25,566 nucleotides of DNA from Paracamarosporium sp. OC-R06-R3 (Eukaryota > Ascomycota > Dothideomycetes > Pleosporales > Didymosphaeriaceae). The stretch lies in the NCBI GenBank assembly GCA_019828545.1, contig JACVRA010000637.1, forward strand, positions 1 to 25,566, in the 5' to 3' direction. The notes under the pieces were generated by a model. It made no database searches and had not been told where the DNA came from. It saw only the letters and a program-made list of their open reading frames with translations. Of the stretch, positions 11,501 through 21,777 are shown in pieces (within the stretch, counting starts at the first letter, position 1; the number at the start of each line of letters is the position of its first letter). The translations under genes were made by a program, and so were the position numbers.

Positions 11501-12250
11501 CCCATACCTCAGCCAAAACTGTCCGCTAAAACTGCCTGGTAAACGGGCTTGGTTTTGGTACTCGTTCAGAATCTCCCTAAAGGCTTCCTTAGCCAGCACC
11601 TCGACCCAGGGAGCTGATCCATCTGAAGTTTTGATTCGATGATAACTTCAATAAAAAAGATCATTTTCGATTCCTGGTCCATCGCATCGTCTGTTGTTGG
11701 GTTCAGCGTTAACTTTGCGATGAAGCTGCCTCGATAGCAGAGTCCTATTCTCAACATCGACTGCTTCTATGACTTCTTCAGAGACCATCACCTCATCAGC
11801 ATCTAGCGTAACTCGTCCAGGTCATGGAGGATTACTGATCGATTCAAGGCATCACAGGGCGTGCCAGCCGGTGATAGCTACTGTGTAGACCTTTTGTCTT
11901 GGGTCCAGTGGCTGAGTGAAGGGGTGACTTCATCAGCCAACCCTCACAGCATAATTTCAACTACGCCTCCCAAAATCTCCATCAACGGAGTGATTACCGT
12001 TCGATCCCGGATTACATTAATCAATGTGACTGAAGTACCGGAGAGTATGAATATTGTGGCGGGTAGTTTGGCGGTCCCTCGACATGTGTTCGCCCCCATC
12101 TCAGCATCACTTGGGGATACTCCCTCTGTAAGGAACAATCAGCTGTGTATTAACCTATAGGAGTTAGTCTATGGGACAATGGCAGTGCACATAAGTGGCT
12201 CACCCGTCATCAGGAACTCCCAACGTCAAAATTTCAGCCTAATCAGCAAT
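11501..12250. other. Interval between CHAT fragment and ABCC gene
   Basis: Short frames occur on both strands (for example 11861-12160 plus and 11944-12138 minus, each the shadow of the other). None has a recognisable domain, splice context or partner exon. It includes the 3' flank of the ABCC gene. I see no gene here. Confidence 0.45.
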
Positions 12251-15200
12251 CTACTTAGCAGCAGCCTTTACTAACATCTGAAATCTCGACCCATCCTCCT
12301 CTGCCAACACCCTGGGTTTGCCCACTTCTATGACCTGCCCCTTATCCATAATCACAACGCGCTCGAAGTCCATAATCATGCCTAAGCGATGGCTCACAGC
12401 CACAACCGTGTAGTGCTTGAATTCTGAGCTAATGACGTCATGCATAAGGCGTTCCGTTTCGTGGTCTACACTCGAGCTCACTTCGTCAAGCAGAAGGATG
12501 CCGCCTTTTGAATCCTGGAAGTTGCTGCTGCGGCCTCTTGCCAGTACATGGCGGCGTAGTAAAGCGCGGCTAAGGGATAGGAGCTGACGTTGTCCTCCGC
12601 TGAGGGTGCTGGCACTCATGCCTGCGCTGAGACCGCCTCGCTGCTTAACAAAGTCCCACAGGCCCACGGCTTCAAGGACGCTTTGGCACTCAGTAGACGT
12701 AGAGACCTGAAATGGGTCGATGTTGGCGTGGAATGCCGTGCCATCGGGCAAAAAGACGGGGTCTTGTGGGATAGCGATGAGGCGCTGGCGAATAGTCTTG
12801 CGATCGATGTGCTGAAGCGCTTGTCCATCGATTATGATATTATTCTTGGTTTCGGGCGTTGGATCGAGAAGTTTGAGGAGAAGGGCGATGAGGCTTGACT
12901 TGCCGCTGCCGGTGCGGCCGCAAATGGCAACCTTTTCGCCTGGTTGGATCTCGAGTTTAACGTTTTTGATGGCCAAGTCAAGCTTATCTTCTGATTCTCC
13001 ATCTATGCTAAAAACGAATTAGCTCATTTCCTCGCGGAGATCGTGATGGAGAGTCAGTGACCTACTTATAACTTGCGGATACGCCCTTGAATTCGATGTG
13101 ACCGTTGTGCGGCCATTGCTCGGTGGGCACAACGTTTTCATCCTCCTTATCCTCCGGCGTAACCGTCTCCTCAAACTTCTTCAGTCTCCCGATCGCACCA
13201 AGTGAAATCTCCAGTTGGGTGTAAAAGATGACGATGCCCGAAAGACTGTCGCCGAATTGCATGAGAGAAACCAATGATGCACCAGTGAAGCCAGAATTAG
13301 AATGTAGTCGCACAGCAAATGTGGTGAGCACTGCTGCCATAATCATGACGACGACATCGAGAACAAAAGTCAACCATTGCTGAATCATCAGCAGGAAATA
13401 GGCAGGGCGTTGGCTCGCATCGATGAGTCGAGCGTTCTTTTTTAGCTCTTCGGAGAGAAAGCCTGCGTTGTGCCTAGATTAGTATATCTCCCGACTAGTT
13501 ATATGGTATAGTAAATTGGAGGAGACTTGTCTTGATATCAAGAATAGCTTGGTCAGTATCACATGAACTTACCAAAAGCCCTCATTGTAACGATACCCTT
13601 AAGTGTATCGATGAATTGTGTGCTATAATTGTATATGAGAACATAGCGCCTGCAAAATTCTCGGGATATGAACTCACTATAAAGGACTTTTGGCTTCCAG
13701 GTCAAGAAGTCTGACTTGCCTAGAGGTGCATAGATAGTACTTTGATAGAACATATAACAGGATCCCAAGAAAAGGGTAACTTATTCCCATATAAGGTGAC
13801 GAAGTGAGGATAACAGCAGCTTGTCCTAGTGCTTCAAATACCTGTCTCTGGTTAGACATGTCACCGGGGCGAGGGTTGTTTATCTGAGTATTGAAGCAAG
13901 TAACTTGCTCTCCAAGCACTTACACAAAACAAAGTATTCAAAAGCGCAACCGGCAGTTCTGTATCTATTAAATTGAGATCTTGTGAAAACAAATTCGTGA
14001 TGACTCCCGTGTCTGTCTTCGTGAGGAAACGTAATGTTGCTCCGAACAGTGTGCACAATGCGTCCCGATGAAGATTGGCTCCGACCCTATTCACGGACGT
14101 AATAAAAATGACAATGCCGAGCAGCAGCAATGACATCATTGCGCAGAATTGGAAGAGTCCATATATCCCTGCGTAATAGGCGAACGAATGTTTCGGAGAT
14201 GCCGAATAAATGTCCTCTGTCCAGTATTTTAACCCTATAGCAGGCGATATCAGTGGGAAGTACAACATGATACGTAGCCGAAAAAGGACCTTTGTCAGTC
14301 ACTACGTTTTCAAGAGATGTTCGCCATTCCAGGCTCTTTCGAGGTGCTGCTGACTTACAGACTGTTGGAAAATTTGTAAAAAAACCCCAAAGAACAGCAG
14401 AGCTCAAGCAGGATACCGCGGCGGAGATTCCCATTGCTTTGACATATTTCCTGTAGATTGCCTTGTCTCCCATTTGTCGCGCCTGATTAGCGTTTCCAAC
14501 GAGACCAGATGTCGCACTTTGTGGATTGACGACCCCGTATCTAGGTCTCGACTTGGACACTTTCTCTTTTGATGTTGTATCCTGACACGAAAAATCGCTC
14601 TCATCAGAGCCTGTCAGGCCAAGACTTTGCACGTAACCTGCACGACCCATGAGGTCCTTAAAGCTTCCTTTTTCGATGACCGTTCCATCCTTCAAGGCGA
14701 TGACGTGGTCAGCTGCATGTAAGTGTCTTATACTATGCGTACACAGCACAACTGTAGAATGTCGATACGCAAGAATACCGCGCGGACCGAATACTTCTTG
14801 GAAGACATGCTTTTCAGTATCCGCGTCTAGACCGCTGAAGACATCATCAAGAACTAGTAGATCGGCTTGAAGGTACAGAGATCGCGCGAGCGACACGCGT
14901 TGCTTTTGACCCCCAGAAAGCGTGATACCGTCAGATCCGATAACGGTACGGTCGCCTTGCGGGAGCAATGCGAGGTCTACGCTTAAAGCCGTTGCATCAA
15001 TAATCTTAGAGTATCTGTCCTGATCGAACAAAGAACAACCTACAATGTTGTCGCGAATGGATCCATTGAAAAGGAATGCGGTTTGCTCGCAGAACCCGAC
15101 GTGACGAACCCTCGCACCGAGCTTTATGCTGCCTTCACTGAAGACAAGTTCGCCTAGCAGAGCCTTGCAAAACGTAGACTTCCCTGATCCGACGGGTCCA

Positions 15201-17186
15201 ACTACTATGGTGAGCGAGGACTTGGGAATCTCAACGTTGACTTCTTTGAGTACAGGCTTATCCCGTTCCCAGCCGAATTGGCCGTTTCTGATGATAAATA
15301 GATTGCTGGACCTTGATTCAGAATCATGAACATTCTTCGCTCTCTCTAAGCTCCCTTGACCGGGGTCGTAAAGTTCACGATGATCAAAGGTACTTTCAGA
15401 CTCTAAGAAAGTTTGTATGCGACCGATGCAGACTATGGCAGCAAGTATCTGAGGTATAGATTCAAATATCTGTCCCAGGGGGCTCGTTAGCAGGACAAGC
15501 CACGATAGACTAGAAAATACCCTAGCGGCATCCAGCTCTCTTGGAGCGAAGGCAAAAGTCAGTGCCGGACTCAGGAAAAGTGGAAGGTATCCGAACACAG
15601 CGGCTAGGATAGTAATCTTTCGAAAAGTTGATCCAGCTACTAGCTCTTCGGTCCGAAGCTGTTGTACAAAGTCGTTGACTGCAGTTGATAGTCCAGATAT
15701 TTTCAAGTTTCTCATGCTAGCGATGACTGTCGCAGTCATGCCGACTCGCTTCTGAACCTTTGACATCCAGGCTCTCTGCGCACTTCCAGTAAATTTGAGG
15801 AGATATCCCAAGCAAGCCATGCAGATTATGACGGTCCCCATGCTCACCGCAAAGATTGGGCCGAGGTGCCGGTACGCCATGTAGCCAGCAATAGCAACCT
15901 GTAGAACACAACCCCAAACATCGTGCAAGGTCCTCATACCGAAGACGATTCGCTCAATATCTGTGCTCATCAACGTTACAGCAGTGTTGTTATCGCCAGC
16001 GCCAATACGGACTCTGGTCGCTTTGTTGTAAATCTCGGTCACCAAGATTGCTCTCATCATGATACGAGATCTATGATGAAAGTACCTTTGAGGTCAAGTC
16101 AACGGCCGATCAAATCCTAAGAAGGCAAAGCATTTGAACTCACCTATGAAGGGCTGTGGAGATGGCTATACCCAAATAAATAAGTACACTCGCACCAATG
16201 AAGCCGTAGCCAATATTCGCCTCGACCTCTTCAGGCTTCTCCAGATATTCCACTAGCTTTTCGACGAAGAATGGCTGGCATATTCGAAAACCAAGCTGCG
16301 CTAACTTTGGAAGGATTGGAAGTAGTAGGGGTCCTTTAAGTGTACAAATCAGCACCTTTAAGAGTCCAAACCTCTGTCCTCTTAATTGAGAATATTCGAT
16401 ACGTTTTCGGAATTCCCCATGGAGAAACTCGCCCTGCATCTGACTGTCGAGCGGATAAAGATCCTCGATTGTTAAGATCTGCTTATAACCCCTTAGGAAG
16501 ATCTTATTGAGCCAAAAGAAAACGCCGAGTGAAAAGATTCCACTGGTCTCCTCAGGGCTATGCTCTTTCTCCTTCTCTTCCCACTGGATCCATTTCGACT
16601 TTCCCTGGGCTTCTAAAAATAAAATACCGCATTTAAGACCGAGCGCGGCAACGAATATGCTGCTCCAAGCAAATTCAACTCTTCTATCTGATAACAAAAA
16701 CAGCGTTCTAGCCTGCACTGCATCAAGGAGCAGCGTAAGCACGACGTAGCTGCTGAGTAAAACTGATGGTCTTCGGCTTTTGCAATGATCTACAAAGCTC
16801 AGAAAAACCATCGCTGACGCTGCGACGAGTTTCAATGCGGAAGCAGCTACGAAGAGGCGAGCTGTACGGAGTGAACCCACACTCATCAGGATGACAAGTG
16901 AAAGTTCTAGCCCACCATAGATGAAGATAGCACCCTAAGTAGCTTCTTTAGCAAATTAAGCTCAAATACATATGTGGTAACGTACTAGTTTGATTATTAA
17001 ACGGAATATGGGAGCGTTCACCACCGTAGGCTTCTGGAGCTGGGATATCACTCGCCATAGTGATGCACCAATGAATATAGCCGATGGAATGATAGAGAAG
17101 AAAAGCTGCTCGAACTCCACGTTGAAGTCGAACTGGGCCGAATGCGGTTGGAACAAGTTTTCTTCGGCTGTCGACAAAAACGGCAT
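12251..17186 (-). CDS. ABC transporter, ABCC (MRP-like) subfamily
   Basis: Eight exons: 17186-16986, 16934-16144, 16085-14359, 14234-13924, 13841-13678, 13622-13573, 13462-13066, 13007-12251. They join in frame to 1465 aa, full length for fungal ABCC. Order is an N-terminal TMD0, then TMD1 (from about 270), NBD1, TMD2 and NBD2. NBD1 has GPVGSGKST near 627, LSGGQ near 720 and LVLDD near 741; the Asp replaces the catalytic Glu, as is usual for ABCC NBD1. NBD2 has GRTGSGKSS near 1244, LSGGQ near 1347, LLLDEVSSSVD with catalytic Glu near 1387 and the SHR H-loop His near 1419. It should be an ATP-driven exporter at plasma or vacuolar membrane for amphipathic or conjugated compounds. Start MPFLSTAEEN precedes the family's FDFN.EFEQ stretch. 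Pieces of a CHAT pseudogene flank it. No lesion is seen, so it is probably functional. Confidence 0.93.
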
Positions 17187-18404
17187 CTTGGTGTGTGGGT
17201 GACTGGACTTTACGATCTGGCTTGAGAGCCATGTCCTGGATCAGGCTGCTGTATACCTCCAATGCAGCCTTGGTATTTATAATACATTTTAAAGGCAACG
17301 AATTGCTTATCAGCAGTGTCGCGGCACGACAGCACCCTGGCCAATCAAGCGTGCGCAGGGTCAGCACGAGATTCGGGCTAGTCTGATATAAGCATTATCT
17401 GATTGGATACGGATACGCTTCGATCAGGCTCCCATGGTCAGTCGAATCCTCCAAAAATGGCCTGATTTCGTAGAGGTTGACAAGACTACGATAGGTTAGA
17501 ATGCTCAGTCTCTCTACCTCTACGTGCAAGCGAACAACTAGATGATCGTGTCTATTTACCGCGGTTCTTAGTAATTTTCCCAATCTAGAAAGTATATCGC
17601 GAGCCATTGTGCTATATGCGGATAGATATCGTTGCTTAGGAGGCTGTGCAAGCGAGTTGAAAACCTGAACTCGAAGATAGGAGATCTGCGCTTCCGCTGA
17701 GACTTTGTCTTCGGCATTGGTCCGACTGTAGTGATGAGAATATGGAGCAATGGCAAAAGAGCCGTGTATAATCATTTTCGAGGGCATCGGATTTGTCGAC
17801 CCTGCTGCATTAATGAGGCACGACAATTATTGTTTGGCCCTGGAATTTTGCACTCCCGTGCGATTCATAATGGCAAGCCGAAGGCTCTCTGTTGCTTTGA
17901 TGATACATAGGGAAGACCATGCTATCAGCTACGGGCAAAGGCGACCCCTTGAACAGGCCCAGATCTGCAGAAAGGCAGAGGTAAGTCGGAATGCTTCTCT
18001 CTACCCATGCTGGTCGATATACCAGATTACATAACAAAATATCGCAGTATAAACATCGTGAGCCCCCCCTTGCATCCACCATATCGCAATAACTTTACTG
18101 ATGCACCGGTCATAGGCTAGAACGTCAAGGAACAGGAGGCGTCTCGCGCGAGCCCATCGGAAGACCTTGAACGCCAGCACCACCCTACAGACATCCACCA
18201 CGACGTTATTGCCTCTAGTGCACTTGCGGCTTCTGATCGAGATCTCATGCTCTCCGGCTCGCTGCCAAACCTCGGGCCTATGGACTAGTAATCTATGGCA
18301 GACCAGTTGCATGGCCAGTAAATCTCGTCATGGCCTCACACTAGTAGCATGATAATTCAAGACATGTCAAATGTCGAACTTGGCCACTCCTTACAGCCGG
18401 GCGT
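17187..18404. other. Interval upstream of the ABCC gene with an unrecognised minus-strand ORF
   Basis: A 143-codon minus-strand frame (17826-17395) is the longest here. Its N-terminal part reads NAAGSTNPMPSK...IIHGSFAIAPYS. It then has Leu/Arg-rich helical stretches such as LSRLGKLLRTAV and HVEVERLSILTYRS. I do not recognise the family. The AAG...SFAIAPYS part faintly recalls the CHAT segment around LPIHAAG...SSYAPS, which would fit its position between the two CHAT relics, but the remainder does not. No splice partners were found. The bases next to 17186 must hold the ABCC promoter. Short overlapping frames at 17750-18350 are without character. Confidence 0.35.
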
Positions 18405-19550
18405 TAATACATTCTGGGCCACTGGACCCGGTTGCGCCCCACGCGCACTTCATCAGCACTGATTCGCGCAAAAATTCTCTCTACAATGGCGTTCCATAGT
18501 CATTCCAGGACCTTGAAGGCAACTTGATGGTTTTTGTTGCTCCTGAGGCGTTTCACCTATGATTCTATTAATTGATGCGTGAGACTCTGGAGGTGAACGA
18601 CACTGATATTATCTAGACGGATCAGGAAAGCATCACAATGAAGAGAGCAACAATAATGACCACAGTCATCTCGTTTGGCTGTACTGCCGTCGGTAACTTC
18701 TCCGTCTTCGGCAGTAGAAACCTCTCAAAGTATTTGTTTGTGCGGATCTGCTCCAGCAGCTTGTTCAGCTCCTCGGTTGTCCTGTAGCGGTCTTCCACTG
18801 ACATCACCAACGCTGATGCTTGTTCTGGTGCAGTGGAACGCAGGGGATCCAAAGCGTTCCGAGGCTCTTCGAATCTTTTGGCTCACTTGGGGGGTGCTTG
18901 CGTTGCAACGAGTTTAAGTTGCGCCGATTCTGTAGTAACGTGCTGGTGGGTATGCCTTGTCTATGTTTCAGAAGCCCTAGCGCATGATCTTTGGACTTCT
19001 CTAGCTTTAGCGCCGCCGCCGCCGTTGATGCGAGGCCGGCGTACCGGCGCAAGAGATATTGCTGGTCAACATGGCGTAGGGACTGGGGACTCCCTCACTA
19101 CCGGAGCTCCGTCGTAGACCTAATGATTAGATATAATCCCAACCAGCCTTGATGGGCCTCCCATCACGATATGGCGTCGAACACAGATTGAGACGGTGCG
19201 AGAGCAGACTCCCATTGGCCTGAATCGATTTCTTTAGTATTGCGAGCGCCTCTTCTCGCACTTTCTCATTGTACAATTTCTCTATTCCTGACCTTCAAGG
19301 CTTCACAAAGGTTCCACAGTACCATGCCCTTCTTCGGATGGTGACTTGGGAAGCGTGCCACTACTTCTCGGCCGTACCTGGTTGCGTCTTCCAAGTCTAC
19401 CGACGACTCGGACCCCCTGCGCTCGTGCTGCATCTCGGGATGACCAAATATGTTGTTCAAGCAGTCATTTCGGACGAGATCGGTGGCTTGGGTGAAAAGC
19501 TATACGATGGCTCGGTTAGCTATTTCTCTGCTAGCGTACGTGTTGAGCGT
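18405..19550 (-). pseudogene. N-terminal part of a decayed TPR-CHAT protein gene
   Basis: Minus-strand pieces in several frames line up with the known order of fungal TPR-CHAT proteins. At 19460-19266 a TPR-like unit reads VDLEDATRYGREVVARFPSHHP then VLWNLCEAL. Near 19250-19140 ALAILKKSI...LLSHRLNL and IKAGWDYI appear. At 19052-18900 DQQYLLRRYAGLASTAAAAL is followed by ALGLLKHRQGI. At 18852-18640 LNKLLEQIRTNKYFERFLLP is followed by VVIIV. Further on, RLDNISVVHLQSLT and FKVLE-stop-LWNAIVERIF...WPRMY (to about 18407) mark the start of the CHAT domain. Stops and frameshifts separate these pieces, so the gene is dead. TPR-CHAT proteins are suspected regulated proteases in fungal immunity-like or programmed-death systems. 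Role inferred from family only. Confidence 0.72.
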
Positions 19551-20097
19551 CACTAGAACAACATGCATTCTTCCGGGACTGATACGAATATTACTCGACT
19601 ACTGCATGTGGGTCCTTGATGGTAGGATCATGCAATTTATTGATATGATGATGATGATGATGTGGAGGAGCTAGCTAGCCTGCCGCAGCATAATTTCAGT
19701 GCCAAGACACTGTCACCTGACATTCCGCCCCCAATCTGACCATAACGCTCTAAATCTCCACTTACAGATTATGGCGGATGACATTAATTTGGAATTGGAC
19801 AAACAAAAGTGGACTGTCGCTGATGTTGGTCTCCACAAGTGGGCTAGAAAGAATACAAATAATTCATTATTTGATAGCTTGCTTTCAAATGATCCAATGG
19901 AGTTTTCGTCAGCAGTACGACGGGAAAGCAACGTGACACTGAAAGAGGCATCTAGTAAGACAATCTATCACGACATGTCATGTTATTTGTAAGTTCGGCA
20001 GACATAAATATCAAGCGTGGGCGCGCTCTATTCATCATAACTCGATCCACGAACCGTCCTGCGATCGATAATCCTTTCTGAAAAATCAGAAGTGAAT
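19551..20097. other. Interval with a small orphan ORF before the alpha/beta hydrolase
   Basis: A plus-strand frame from ATG 19771 to TAA 19992 (73 aa, MADDINLELDKQKW...) ends at a perfect GTAAGT. An AAATCAG lies about 97 bp downstream, just before the hydrolase start. Joining these would not be in frame with the hydrolase, so at most this is a 5'-UTR intron with an upstream ORF. No domain recognised. A run of ATG triplets lies at 19645-19662. The segment next to 20098 holds the hydrolase promoter. Confidence 0.35.
19645..19662. repeat. ATG trinucleotide microsatellite, six units
   Basis: Six tandem ATG triplets lie in non-coding sequence between the CHAT relic and the hydrolase gene. Such short runs vary in copy number between strains. 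Confidence 0.8.
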
Positions 20098-21448
20098 ATG
20101 GCCTTGAATCGACGAGCTCAGATGATTTTACTGCTCGCTGCGAGCGCCGTAGTCGTTGCGGCCACCAAACAATGTGTCCAGCTTGAGCTGCCTATCTCTG
20201 TCGTCGCTACCAACGAACGCTACAACATTCCCCGCGTCGACAACGATATCGAGGCGGTCCAATGGGCACTAGATTTCAGCATAAGGAATCAGACCTTCGG
20301 TGGAACCATCGAGCCTTTGAACATCACCGAAACCTACAACATCAGTGCTGAGCTTTGCATCCCAACGAAGAAGACTGACAAGTCCGACATATTGCAGATT
20401 GCAGTGCATGGAAATGCGTGGGACAAAAGGTGCGTTACCCAATGAACCGAAGGTTTTTATGCAAGATCCGCTCTTTTTCAAACACTAACATGAGTGTGGA
20501 AATAGAGCCTGGGATGTGCAGGTTAGGCCGGAGGAGCAGTCATATGTAGATGCGGCTATCGAGAAAGGATACTCCATCTTTACGTTCGACCGAATCGGCA
20601 CCGGGCAGTCTTCACTTCCCAATGCCTACGATGAGGTGCAACCTAATACTGAAATCGAGATTCTCGCCACAATCACCACATTGGCGCGCAGCGGCAAGCT
20701 TCTCAGCGCAGCTAAGATCATCTCCAGCACCAACACCACCCCCGTTCCCACGCTAAAGCCGATGCAAATCGTCCACGTCGGTCACTCCTTTGGCTCACTC
20801 CTTATATTTGGACTGCTGAAGAAATACGGCAATATGTCTGATGGAGCTCTTCTAACGGGTTTCCTCAACAGTACGGAACTAGGTGCTGTTCCCGTCGGCA
20901 CTTTCGAACACGGATATGCCGCAACTCATGACCCTGCTCGCTTCGGACGCTTCGGCTCAGGCTACGTTGTTCTCACCACCTTGAATACTTTGCAGAAACT
21001 CTACTTCACGAATAAAACACTTGACGCCGAGCTACTCGATTACACGGAGAAGATCAAGCAGCCGGAGCCCGTGGCCGTGTATGCAGCCGGCGCACAGGTT
21101 TTTTCAGCGGAGAATACGGGCGCATTCAGGGGGCCTGTGCAGGTATGTTACCCTTCCGCCCCAGTTGATATCACCCCCCTTTGTATTTACATAACTATCG
21201 GTGTTGCTGAGAGTTGACGAGCTGACGCTTTGGTATAGTTGATCGCTGGCGAAGCCGACTTCGTAACCTGCAGGGGGTACTGCCCAGGAACGTACAACCT
21301 CGCGCAGATGAAGGAGCAGTGGTTTCCAAATGCGTTGAATGTGACGGTCTACCTAGCTCCCGACACTGCCCATGTAATCAACGTAGCTACGAGTGCGTCA
21401 GCTATTTATAAGAAGATGTTTGATTATCTAGAAGAGTATGGGTTGTAG
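20098..21448 (+). CDS. Secreted alpha/beta hydrolase
   Basis: Exons 20098-20429, 20506-21142 and 21239-21448 join in frame to 392 aa. A signal peptide (MALNRRAQMILLLAASAVVVAA) suggests secretion. The fold is shown by the oxyanion-side motif IAVHGNAWDKRAWDVQ, the FTFDRIGTGQS strand-turn, the nucleophile elbow GHSFGS (Ser near 205), GEADFVTC (acid Asp near 330) and DTAHVINV (His near 368): a complete triad. Several NxT/S sites support an extracellular location. Fungal relatives with this layout are loosely annotated esterases or lipase-like hydrolases; the substrate is unknown. ATG at 20098 is chosen over the in-frame GTG six bases upstream. It converges on the GH3 gene with about 330 bp between stops. 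Confidence 0.88.
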
Positions 21449-21777
21449 AAAAATTGAGGTAGCGGGAGGACTTGATAGATTCTATGTACTTACGGGAACT
21501 TTAGTATAGAGAGAGAGGACTTAGCCTAGGGGGTGTCACGGTAACCATAAGTTACGCAGCATGGATGAACTGTCAACGACAATACATCAGTTCACTTAAC
21601 ATTCTTTATACCGGTATCTAGCACCTGGTCATGCGAGGCAGATAGATACATTGGATAGGGGGAGAGAACCTTTCTTCCTTATCCAACGTCCTGTACCTAC
21701 ACGTAGGCACCGAACATAGCGTAACCAATCCAGCTCTCTAAAATAGGCCATATCAACTATTTATTAAGGCTTGGAAC
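21449..21777. other. Convergent 3' intergenic region
   Basis: The shared 3' flank of the hydrolase (+) and GH3 (-) genes. No frame, repeat or RNA gene seen. It should contain both polyadenylation regions. Confidence 0.5.

Noticed and set aside
11861..12160. A 99-codon plus-strand frame between the CHAT fragment and ABCC gene
   Set aside because: No recognisable domain, no splice partners, and a mirror frame of similar quality on the other strand.
12590..12898. Plus-strand frame opposite ABCC NBD2
   Set aside because: Lies entirely inside the conserved NBD2 exon; the minus strand explains it.
17750..18034. Plus-strand frame containing IIIFEGIGFVDPAAL, recalling the CHAT segment around HGFVDP
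   Set aside because: It is the complement of the minus-strand ORF at 17395-17826, lacks the expected His-Gly pair, and is opposite in orientation to the other CHAT pieces. Probably chance.
19771..20097. Small ORF ending at a perfect donor, considered as first exon of the alpha/beta hydrolase
   Set aside because: Joining through the AAATCAG acceptor puts it out of frame with the hydrolase, which already has its own ATG and signal peptide.
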